Shown piece by piece: positions 1 through 6,164 of a DNA stretch of 18,101 bases (positions within the stretch are counted from its first letter, which is position 1; each line of letters starts with the position of its first letter). The translations under genes and the position numbers were made by a program. The notes under the pieces were generated by a model. It was given only the letters and a program-made list of their open reading frames with translations. It was not told the origin of the DNA and did no database searches. The DNA comes from Lutibacter sp. (GTDB taxonomy: Bacteria > Bacteroidota > Bacteroidia > Flavobacteriales > Flavobacteriaceae): assembly GCA_003516285.1 (NCBI GenBank), contig DPCK01000150.1, positions 5,009 through 23,109 on the forward strand. The letters are read 5' to 3'.

Positions 1-645
1 CGACTTGCTGAATTAAAACAAGAACTTAGTCAATTAACTCAGGTAACAACGCTTCAATTTGATGTTAGCAACAGAGAAGAAGTTTTCAATGCGATTGCAT
101 CGCTGCCAGATGAATTCAAGAAAATTGACATATTGATTAATAACGCAGGAAATGCCCACGGTTTAAACACCATTCAGGATGGAAATATGGACGATTGGGA
201 CGCGATGATAGATATCAACGTGAAAGGTTTGTTATATGTGTCAAGAGCTATACTTCCTCAAATGGTGGAACGAAACGACGGGTTTGTGGTAAATATAGGC
301 TCTATTGCCGGCAAAGAAGTGTATCCTAACGGAAATGTGTATTGTGCTTCAAAATACGCGGTAAACGCTTTAAACAAAGCGATGCGGATCGATTTAAACC
401 AGCACAATATTCGTGTTTCCGCCATCCATCCCGGCGCGGTGGAAACTGAATTTTCTGAAGTTCGTTTTAAAGGCGATAAAGAAAAGGCAAAAAACGTTTA
501 TAAAGGATTTAAAGCTTTGCAACCAGAAGACATTGCAGATATTATTTATTTTGTGGTAACGCGGCCTTACCACGTTAATATTGAAGATTTGATAGTGTGT
601 CCAACAGCGCAAGCTTCGGCAACCATATTAAAAAAAGAGGTTTAA
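1..645 (+). CDS. SDR-family NAD(P)-dependent oxidoreductase, YdfG-like (5' partial)
   Basis: This is the C-terminal ~214 residues of a classical short-chain dehydrogenase/reductase. The frame is open back to base 1, so the GxxxGxG cofactor loop at the N-terminus lies outside the window and the ATG at 133 is internal. Visible motifs in order are the acidic turn FDV (near base 58), NNAG (from 139), the INVKG helix asparagine, the catalytic serine in NIGSIAG, and the YxxxK pair in YCASK. The C-terminal HVNIEDLIVCPTAQA matches the YdfG/3-hydroxy acid (serine/allo-threonine) dehydrogenase branch, whose members are soluble and usually use NADP+. The exact substrate cannot be read from sequence. The stop codon lies inside the left arm of the terminator hairpin at 631-667. 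The family assignment is firm and the substrate is not. Confidence 0.93.
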   Translation, partial: RLAELKQELSQLTQVTTLQFDVSNREEVFNAIASLPDEFKKIDILINNAGNAHGLNTIQDGNMDDWDAMIDINVKGLLYVSRAILPQMVERNDGFVVNIGSIAGKEVYPNGNVYCASKYAVNALNKAMRIDLNQHNIRVSAIHPGAVETEFSEVRFKGDKEKAKNVYKGFKALQPEDIADIIYFVVTRPYHVNIEDLIVCPTAQASATILKKEV

Positions 646-667
646 ACTTAGTTTAAACCTCTTTTTT
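631..667. terminator. Bidirectional intrinsic terminator between convergent genes
   Basis: Perfect 17-bp inverted repeat: arm 631-647 (AAAAAAGAGGTTTAAAC), a 3-nt loop, and arm 651-667. It has T-runs on both strands. It overlaps the stop codon of the SDR gene (+) and lies 18 bp beyond the end of the lipoprotein gene at 685 (-), so it can serve both. Confidence 0.88.
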
Positions 668-684
668 TCAAATACAAACTGCTA

Positions 685-1551
685 TTATGGTGTAATTTTA
701 GTGATTAAAATTGTTCCCAGATTTGTATCTTGTCCTTTTGTCACCACAGTTGGTATGGTTGTAGTTAAAACTGTATAATCTGATTTTTCAATTTTCAGCA
801 AATAATTTCCTTCTGGCAAACCTTGCAAAATAAATCGACCTTCATTATTTGTAAACGTTGAGGCTATTGGCGTTAAAAAAGTCACATCAGTAGCATTATA
901 AACATACACAGTTGCGTTTTCTACTGGCAATAAAGCAGCTTCTGTTTCCGCAGCATCTGCTACACGTCCTAAAATTGTTCCGGAATTTACTTCAGCAATC
1001 ACCCTAATTACCGGTTTTAAATTATAATTTCCTGAAGTTCCTGCTTTTACGATGGATTTTTGCACATCCCAATCTAAAATAAAAGTGTAAGAAAATCCTG
1101 GTTCCAAAGTTGTGTCTAAATGAAGTTTAAGTCCAGATTGCATAGCGCTTGGCGTACTAAGCGGAATTTCAGCTGTTTCACCGTCTAAAACTACGGCGTT
1201 GCCTTCTCCAAGAATCAAGCGAATTTGATTTAACATTCCAGATTCAATATCTTCATCTGTTAAAACAAGCGTATTTCCGGCCACAAGTTCTGTTAAATCA
1301 ACACGATTTAATGGGTCGTCAGTATTTGCTAAGGTAAAGCCTTCAAAACTAATCCAGCCGCTATCTCCGTCATTTCGGTTGTATTGAACATCAATAATAT
1401 TAACCAAAACCTTTTCATATTCACCTTCAGCATCAACCAATTTTAATTGAATACTTGAGGTGTTATCACCATTGCTGCCATTGTTATCGCAGCCTACAAA
1501 ACTTAACGTCGCAAATATCATTGCAACTAAAAATAATTTACTTAATTTCAT
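685..1551 (-). CDS. DUF4382 lipoprotein with C-terminal carboxypeptidase-regulatory-like domain
   Basis: This 288-aa protein has a lipoprotein signal (hydrophobic residues 5-19, lipobox FVGC, lipidated Cys21). Residues ~33-188 match DUF4382: a QLKLVDAEGEYEKV start, the central QIRLILGEGNAVVLDG, the SAMQSGLKLHL segment and the NLKPVIRVIAEV end. Residues ~190-285 form a beta-sandwich of the CarboxypepD_reg type (GTILGRVADA to GRFILQGLPEGNYLLKIEKSDY). Such proteins are envelope-attached in Bacteroidetes and have no defined biochemical role, so none is assigned. Cys21 is followed by DNNGSNGDN, which lacks a clear run of acidic residues, so surface export is uncertain. It is a single gene, divergent from the AlbA_2 gene at 1663. 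No TAnnTTTG box is visible on its own strand upstream of the ATG. Confidence 0.88.
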   Translation of the reverse strand: MKLSKLFLVAMIFATLSFVGCDNNGSNGDNTSSIQLKLVDAEGEYEKVLVNIIDVQYNRNDGDSGWISFEGFTLANTDDPLNRVDLTELVAGNTLVLTDEDIESGMLNQIRLILGEGNAVVLDGETAEIPLSTPSAMQSGLKLHLDTTLEPGFSYTFILDWDVQKSIVKAGTSGNYNLKPVIRVIAEVNSGTILGRVADAAETEAALLPVENATVYVYNATDVTFLTPIASTFTNNEGRFILQGLPEGNYLLKIEKSDYTVLTTTIPTVVTKGQDTNLGTILITKITP

Positions 1552-1625
1552 ATTTATATGTTTTAAATTTATATTTTAAAGATTTTAATTTGGGTTTGTG
1601 GAAACGCGTTTGCATTTTAACGAGG

Positions 1626-1633
1626 TAATTTTG
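1626..1633 (+). promoter_or_regulatory. -7 promoter element (TAATTTTG)
   Basis: Exact match to the Bacteroidetes -7 consensus TAnnTTTG, ending 29 bp before the ATG at 1663. No well-spaced -33 TTTG was identified. It would give a leader of about 20-25 nt. Confidence 0.55.
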
Positions 1634-1662
1634 AAGTTATTGCCATTTTTAACTTTTTTAAC

Positions 1663-2802
1663 ATGATTAACAAGCGGCTTTTAATAAAAAATTTGTTGGC
1701 TCACAATGATGAAAACAGCTTTTATGATAAGAAGCTGAAAATTTCATTGGAGCATAAAGAGGGAAAAGCAAAATTTTTGAAAATCGTTTGTGCTCTGGCA
1801 AATTCAAATCCCGAAAACAATTCATATATCGTAATTGGCGTTGATGATCAGTTCAATAAAATTGAAGGTGTCGATTTTTTTGACGACAGCAAGATTCAAA
1901 ATTTAATGAATTCCTATTTTAAGAATCCGCCGAAAATTCAATATGAAAACATTCCTTTTCCTCGATTGCCAAAGCACAAAGTTGTGGGTTTGGTTACCAT
2001 TCATCCATCAAAGAAAATAGCGTCGCTTAATAAAAATATCTGGAAATATGTTAACGGAACTGTTTTTTACAGAAGAGGCAGCAACTCTTTATCAACCTTG
2101 GAAAACTTTGAAATCACCGAATCCAACAAAGACATTGTTGAGGCCATAGAAAAAAATGCCAGCAACAATATTCAGCTCACTTTAGACGGTGTTTTTGATT
2201 TTATAAACCGTCACAAAAAAGCGTATCACCCAACCTATAAAGTTTTTAATGAGCAAATTGTGTTATGCTGGGCTGGCGAAAAAAGAGTGGTAAAAGGCGA
2301 AACTTTTTATTCACGCGTTGATATTGAGCTGATAAGTGAGCAAGTTCGTTTGTTTTATTCGGCTTTGGATGAGGTGAAAATAGAATTTGACAAAAATTCC
2401 TTCAGAATTACTGAGTTTGTTTATTTGGGATTGAAAAAATCCTTCGATTATTATCCTCTGGAAAAAACCGTGATGCATTTTAAGGAAAACGGAAAATATG
2501 ATATTGTGAGCGAATTGTTGTTCGAGCCGCCCCAGTTCGATAAAAAATTATTGCATCACGTATTTAACAGTTGCAATGCCATTTTAGAGAAATTAAAAAA
2601 GAACTTGCCGCTAACGGAAATTGAATTGGCTGATGTAAATGAAATTCCCACGTATTATTTAATTTGTGTTTTAAATAAAATCCCGAATGCCTTTATCAGG
2701 CTGAAAGAATCAGAACTGTTGCTTAGAAATTTAGAGGACAAAACGGGATACATCAAATACAAAGAAGCGGTTAGAATCCTCAGAAAAGTGAAATATAGCT
2801 AA
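1663..2802 (+). CDS. AlbA_2 (Schlafen-type) domain protein
   Basis: A 379-aa soluble protein with no signal peptide or membrane segment. Residues ~25-150 match the AlbA_2 putative DNA-binding fold: EHKEGKAKFLKIVCALANS, YIVIGVDD, the DSKIQNLM helix, then VVGLVTIHPSKK and VFYRRGSNS. In databases this fold is often labelled 'ATP-binding protein' or 'divergent AAA-4', but no Walker motif is visible. Residues ~170-379 are a family-specific C-terminal region I cannot assign. Relatives are common as single genes in Flavobacteriaceae. A role in nucleic-acid binding is an inference from the domain only. It is convergent with dgt, 37 bp between stops, and I see no clear terminator hairpin there. The ATG at 1663 is supported by the -7 box at 1626. 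Confidence 0.85.
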   Translation: MINKRLLIKNLLAHNDENSFYDKKLKISLEHKEGKAKFLKIVCALANSNPENNSYIVIGVDDQFNKIEGVDFFDDSKIQNLMNSYFKNPPKIQYENIPFPRLPKHKVVGLVTIHPSKKIASLNKNIWKYVNGTVFYRRGSNSLSTLENFEITESNKDIVEAIEKNASNNIQLTLDGVFDFINRHKKAYHPTYKVFNEQIVLCWAGEKRVVKGETFYSRVDIELISEQVRLFYSALDEVKIEFDKNSFRITEFVYLGLKKSFDYYPLEKTVMHFKENGKYDIVSELLFEPPQFDKKLLHHVFNSCNAILEKLKKNLPLTEIELADVNEIPTYYLICVLNKIPNAFIRLKESELLLRNLEDKTGYIKYKEAVRILRKVKYS

Positions 2803-2839
2803 AGTTGATGTTCTTTTTACCGACAATTATTATAATGAA

Positions 2840-4171
2840 TTAACCCTTTAATTTTTTGAATAATTCCAGCGCATAACCATCTGTTAAACTTGCCACATAA
2901 CCGCAAATGGTTAAAATTCTTAAATACAGATTTTCTTTTGGTTCTTGCAGACTTTCTGGCAATATGTTCAAAATTAATTTATCGTAATTTGTCAGGGAAT
3001 TTTCATATTTCCGGTTGCTTGCCGAAACAAAAACATCCAGTAATGTGGCAATTACGTTATAGCCAACCAATTCTTTTTCAATGACTTCCCGGCTTTTATA
3101 AATTTTTTCGACGCTTAATTTAATAATATCATTTATTTGCGCTTCATAAATGCATTTATCCAATAAAGAGTGTTGGTATTCCCCTTTTAAAATAGCGTCT
3201 TCCTGCTTTAAAAAAACGTTGGAGGCTTCATTAATCAAATTTCCGATGGCCAAGGCACGGAGGTAACTTAAACGGTCTTTTTTGAATTGCAGCTGATGGT
3301 ATTTTTTGGTGTCAATGGTGTCTTTTACCAATTTTATCAAATATTCAAGTGCAAAATCTTCTTCAATCAATCCCAAATTGATCCCGTCTTCAAAGTCGAT
3401 GATGGTATAGCAAATATCGTCGGCGGCTTCAACCAAATAAGCCAAAGGATGCCTGTTATAAGTTGAATTTCCGCCTATTGAAGCAAGTCCTAATTCCTGA
3501 GCAACATCTTCAAAACAAGGAACTTCCGACTGGAAAATTCCATATTTTTTATCGGCTACGTGCGTTGTTGGTTTTTTTGGCAAGGATTCTTTTGGATATT
3601 TGATAAAAGTTCCCAAAGTGGCGTACGACAGGCGTAAACCGCCTTCCATTCCCGCTTTGCTTTCCGTTAAAATTCTGAAACCGTTGGCGTTTCCTTCAAA
3701 ATCAACAAAATCCTGCCATTGTTTTTTGGTAAGATGCGATTCATATTGTTGTCCGTTTCCGTGTTTAAAATATTCACCAATGGCTTTTTCGCCGCTATGG
3801 CCAAAAGGCGGATTTCCAATATCATGCGCTAAAGCTGCAGTAGCCACAATGGCGCCAAAATCGTTCATTGTATAGCCTTGTTCCGCTAATTTAGGATGAT
3901 TTTTTAGCACTTGTTCGCCAACTTTTCTGCCCAAAGAACGCGCTACAACACTTACTTCCAAACTGTGGGTAAGTCGCGTATGCACAAAATCGGTTTTCGA
4001 AAGTGGCACTACCTGCGTTTTATCCTGCAAACTTCTGAAGGAATCGGAAAAAATAATTCGATCGTAATCCACTTCAAAACCCAAACGGGTTTCGTCTTGG
4101 TCTTTGCGCGGACGTATTTGCGTGTCTCCAAATCTTTTGAGCGACAATAATTGGCTCCAGTTCATTCCCAT
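2840..4171 (-). CDS. dgt: dGTP triphosphohydrolase (dGTPase), HD superfamily
   Basis: A 443-aa cytosolic HD-domain enzyme that hydrolyses dGTP to deoxyguanosine and triphosphate, affecting dNTP pool balance. The dGTPase signature is clear: FSDSFRSLQDKTQV (residues 41-54), HTRLTHSLEV with metal ligand His69, AHDIGNPPFGHSGE with His116-Asp117 plus His125 and Glu128, and the distal Asp in VEAADDICYTI (251/252). The length fits the long bacterial dGTPase group. Two in-frame starts are possible, MGM (codons 1 and 3). The -7-like TATCTTGC at 4187-4194 allows either. Its promoter region is divergent from the array-controlled 4330 gene, but its box points the other way and it is probably housekeeping. 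Confidence 0.95.
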   Translation of the reverse strand: MGMNWSQLLSLKRFGDTQIRPRKDQDETRLGFEVDYDRIIFSDSFRSLQDKTQVVPLSKTDFVHTRLTHSLEVSVVARSLGRKVGEQVLKNHPKLAEQGYTMNDFGAIVATAALAHDIGNPPFGHSGEKAIGEYFKHGNGQQYESHLTKKQWQDFVDFEGNANGFRILTESKAGMEGGLRLSYATLGTFIKYPKESLPKKPTTHVADKKYGIFQSEVPCFEDVAQELGLASIGGNSTYNRHPLAYLVEAADDICYTIIDFEDGINLGLIEEDFALEYLIKLVKDTIDTKKYHQLQFKKDRLSYLRALAIGNLINEASNVFLKQEDAILKGEYQHSLLDKCIYEAQINDIIKLSVEKIYKSREVIEKELVGYNVIATLLDVFVSASNRKYENSLTNYDKLILNILPESLQEPKENLYLRILTICGYVASLTDGYALELFKKLKG

Positions 4172-4186
4172 TGTAAAATATTTTGT

Positions 4187-4194
4187 GCAAGATA
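4187..4194 (-). promoter_or_regulatory. -7-like element of dgt (TATCTTGC)
   Basis: Reads GTATCTTGCA on the minus strand, ending 15 nt before the dgt ATG. It resembles TAnnTTTG with one T missing. The same 10-mer lies upstream of the glycerophosphodiesterase gene (12639-12646). Confidence 0.35.
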
Positions 4195-4236
4195 CTTAAT
4201 AATTTATATTTTTTTGAAGGCTTATTATTGGCAATC

Positions 4237-4291
4237 TTAACATTTAGGTTATAAAACAGTAAACTAGGATTAACCATTAATTAACATTGAG
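4237..4291 (+). promoter_or_regulatory. 11-bp direct-repeat operator array (Pho-box-like), upstream of 4330 gene
   Basis: Five consecutive 11-mers start at 4237, 4248, 4259, 4270 and 4281: TTAACATTTAG, GTTATAAAACA, GTAAACTAGGA, TTAACCATTAA, TTAACATTGAG. The first, fourth and fifth carry an intact TTAAC core, and the middle two are degenerate but keep T at position 2. The last repeat starts exactly 19 bp before TTTG of the -7 box. That is the geometry of an activator array overlapping -35, as known for PhoB/OmpR-family regulators. The regulator's identity is inference. Confidence 0.6.
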
Positions 4292-4295
4292 ACAC

Positions 4296-4303
4296 TTAAT
4301 TTG
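4296..4303 (+). promoter_or_regulatory. -7 element (TTAATTTG) of the 4330 gene
   Basis: TTnnTTTG, one mismatch to TAnnTTTG, ending 26 bp before the ATG. The same variant and spacing recur at 4789-4796, which fits activator-dependent promoters. Confidence 0.5.
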
Positions 4304-4329
4304 TAGTTCATAAAATAAATAGGAACGCG

Positions 4330-4707
4330 ATGCGATTATTGGTTACAACTTTTTTGATTTTTACCAGCACTTTTTTATACAGCCAGTCTTTTGAAGTAAG
4401 CTCTTTCTTTTCTGATGCTCCAAAAAATGGAAAAATTGAAGGCGTTGTCTTGGATAATGAAGTTGATAATGAACCGTTGGCGTTTGCAACAATTACTGTT
4501 AAAAATACTGATTTTGAAACAAATTCAGATTTAGACGGGTCTTTCTCCTTCAATTTAAAACCTGGGAATTATATATTGGAAGTGCAGTTTTTGGGCTATG
4601 AAATCATAGAATTGCATAATGTTGCCGTTGTTGCGGGAAATACGCTGTCCATAAAGCAAAAATTAAAAGCGTTAACGTTGAATACCGATATTTCACAGGT
4701 TAATTAA
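4330..4707 (+). CDS. Secreted stand-alone CarboxypepD_reg-like domain protein
   Basis: A 125-aa protein with a Sec signal peptide (hydrophobic residues 3-16, cleavage near YSQ at 17-19). It has one beta-sandwich domain of the CarboxypepD_reg-like type (~34-110): GKIEGVVLDNEV, LAFATITVKNT, DLDGSFSFNLKPGNYILEVQFLGY. That is the domain found at the N-terminus of SusC-like TonB-dependent receptors, but here the frame stops after it with no plug or barrel. It resembles the same domain of the receptor at 6165 (both contain LAFAxxxVKNT and a PG/EGxYxLxxxFxGYE pattern), so it may be a detached paralogue. It lies 131 bp upstream of the lipoprotein gene and has its own repeat-array promoter of matching design. 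I infer a periplasmic or outer-membrane accessory role. No function is established. Confidence 0.82.
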   Translation: MRLLVTTFLIFTSTFLYSQSFEVSSFFSDAPKNGKIEGVVLDNEVDNEPLAFATITVKNTDFETNSDLDGSFSFNLKPGNYILEVQFLGYEIIELHNVAVVAGNTLSIKQKLKALTLNTDISQVN

Positions 4708-4718
4708 TTGAATTCCGC

Positions 4719-4784
4719 TTAACATTAACTTTACCCTTATATCACTTTTTTATAACTTCTAAGTAACCTTCTGTTTAACTCAAC
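4719..4784 (+). promoter_or_regulatory. Six-unit 11-bp direct-repeat operator array (Pho-box-like), upstream of 4838 gene
   Basis: Consecutive 11-mers at 4719, 4730, 4741, 4752, 4763 and 4774: TTAACATTAAC, TTTACCCTTAT, ATCACTTTTTT, ATAACTTCTAA, GTAACCTTCTG, TTTAACTCAAC. The first five fit NTNAC in strict 11-bp phase, and most have TT at positions 7-8. The sixth is shifted by one base. The sixth unit starts 19 bp before TTTG of the -7 box at 4789, the same geometry as at 4281/4300. An 11-bp period is characteristic of Pho boxes, and the core resembles the cyanobacterial (CTTAACCT) and Bacillus (TTAACA) versions. Confidence 0.65.
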
Positions 4785-4788
4785 GCAA

Positions 4789-4796
4789 TTTCTTTG
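4789..4796 (+). promoter_or_regulatory. -7 element (TTTCTTTG) of the 4838 gene
   Basis: TTnnTTTG variant of the Bacteroidetes -7 box, immediately downstream of the repeat array and 41 bp before the ATG at 4838. Confidence 0.5.
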
Positions 4797-4837
4797 CATC
4801 AAACATTAAACAAATAAATTAAACTAAAATTTTACTT

Positions 4838-6070
4838 ATGAAAACTTTTTATTACTTAATTGTATTGATTTTTATTTCAAATTTTGCCACAAGCTGTGGA
4901 AATGACAACGACTCTCCTATAATTATAGACGACGAAGAGCCAATTACGCAAATCACGAAAGCCGGAATTATTAAAGCGAATGAAACTTGGACAGCTGATA
5001 AAATATATATTTTAGGGGGAAAGGTTGTTGTTGATGATGGTGTAACACTTACCATTGAAGCCGGAACAATTATTAAAGGCGCTGAAGGACAAGGCTCATT
5101 GGCTTCTGCATTGATAGTTGATCAAGGCGGAAAATTAAACGCTACAGGAACCGCTGCCAAACCAATTATTTTTACATCGGTGTTGGACAATATCCAAATC
5201 GGACAAAAAGCGGGAACCAATTTAACTATTGCTGACAACGGTTTGTGGGGTGGATTAATAGTGTTAGGCAAAGCGCCAATTTCTGTAGGTGGTGATGTGG
5301 CCACAAAACAAATTGAAGGTATTCCTGCAACAGATTCATTTGGACAATATGGAGGAAATGTTGCCAACGATAATTCAGGTGTTTATAAATACATTTCTAT
5401 CCGTCACGGTGGAATTACCATTGGTGCTGATAATGAAATTAACGGATTAACCCTTGGTGGTGTTGGTTCAGGAACAACAGTTGACCATATTGAAATTGTT
5501 GCCAACCAAGATGATGCTATTGAAATTTTTGGAGGTTCGGTAAATGTTACCAACATTCTTACCTGGGCTCAAGGCGATGATGGTTTGGATTTTGACGAAG
5601 CTTGGTCTGGTTCAATAAAAAATGCTTTGGTTATTTTAGGAGCTGACTCAGACAGTGCTATGGAATTAGACGGTCCTGCAGGTTCTGCGGCAACAGAAGC
5701 TGGTTATACTATAGAAAACGTTACACTTAAAGGTGTTGGTACTTCAAGCAAATACGCCGATTTAAGAGACGGATTGATTGCAAACATGAAAAACGTATTA
5801 GCTTATGGTTTTTCTGCTGATTCTAAAGTTAAAATAAATGGTGCAGATTCTAAAACTGAATTGGCAAACGGAAGAATTACTTTTTCTGCTTGGCAAGTTG
5901 TTTTGCCGGTTGGTGTTACAGTAGCCGATTTAATTACTGGGGCAAATCCTGCTGATGTAACAAAATTCACCAGCAATGTAACTGCTATTGCTTCGCCAAG
6001 TGCAGCGACAGTTGGTGCAACTACTTCTGTATTTTCTTGGACTTATGCATCATCAAAAAGTGCCTACTAA
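4838..6070 (+). CDS. Surface-type lipoprotein with parallel beta-helix-like repeats
   Basis: A 410-aa lipoprotein: signal residues 1-19, lipobox ATSC, Cys20. The Cys is followed by GNDND, an acidic stretch resembling the Bacteroidetes lipoprotein export signal, so exposure on the cell surface is likely. The body is rich in short beta-strand turns typical of a right-handed beta-helix (VTLTIEAGTIIKG, WGGLIVLGKAPIS, NGLTLGGVGSGTTVDHIEIV, DDAIEIFGGSVNVTN, DDGLDFDEAWSGSIKNALVI). Homologues are widespread in Bacteroidetes and Proteobacteria and are sometimes wrongly labelled 'multidrug transporter'. No catalytic motif is recognised. It is followed after 94 bp by the TonB-dependent receptor with no separate promoter visible, so the two are probably co-transcribed as a lipoprotein-receptor pair. 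Regulation by the repeat array at 4719 is inferred. Confidence 0.85.
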   Translation: MKTFYYLIVLIFISNFATSCGNDNDSPIIIDDEEPITQITKAGIIKANETWTADKIYILGGKVVVDDGVTLTIEAGTIIKGAEGQGSLASALIVDQGGKLNATGTAAKPIIFTSVLDNIQIGQKAGTNLTIADNGLWGGLIVLGKAPISVGGDVATKQIEGIPATDSFGQYGGNVANDNSGVYKYISIRHGGITIGADNEINGLTLGGVGSGTTVDHIEIVANQDDAIEIFGGSVNVTNILTWAQGDDGLDFDEAWSGSIKNALVILGADSDSAMELDGPAGSAATEAGYTIENVTLKGVGTSSKYADLRDGLIANMKNVLAYGFSADSKVKINGADSKTELANGRITFSAWQVVLPVGVTVADLITGANPADVTKFTSNVTAIASPSAATVGATTSVFSWTYASSKSAY

Positions 6071-6091
6071 TATAATTTTAAAATTTTAAAA

Positions 6092-6130
6092 CAAAATGTC
6101 CATATGCCTTTTTAGGCTATGGGCATTTTG
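6092..6130 (+). terminator. Intercistronic hairpin (leaky terminator or mRNA-stabilising stem)
   Basis: Long stem: CAAAATG at 6092-6098 pairs with CATTTTG at 6124-6130, continues through a T·G pair and CCATA/TATGG, and after a one-base bulge GCCT pairs with AGGC around a TTTT loop. No long T-run follows, so readthrough into the receptor gene at 6165 is likely. It could set a higher mRNA level for the lipoprotein than for the receptor. Confidence 0.55.
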
Positions 6131-6164
6131 TTAATTCAACTAATATTCAACTAAAATAAAAGAA

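Noticed and set aside
1649..1662. Two TTAAC copies before the AlbA_2 start
   Set aside because: Spacing is 9 bp, not 11, and they lie downstream of the -7 box.
3600..4150. Plus-strand frames inside dgt
   Set aside because: They are shadows of the well-supported dgt reading frame, with no family resemblance or promoter.
6134..6155. 11-bp tandem ATTCAACTAAT/ATTCAACTAAA as an operator
   Set aside because: It lacks the NTNACnTT core and sits within 10-30 bp of the receptor start with no promoter nearby.
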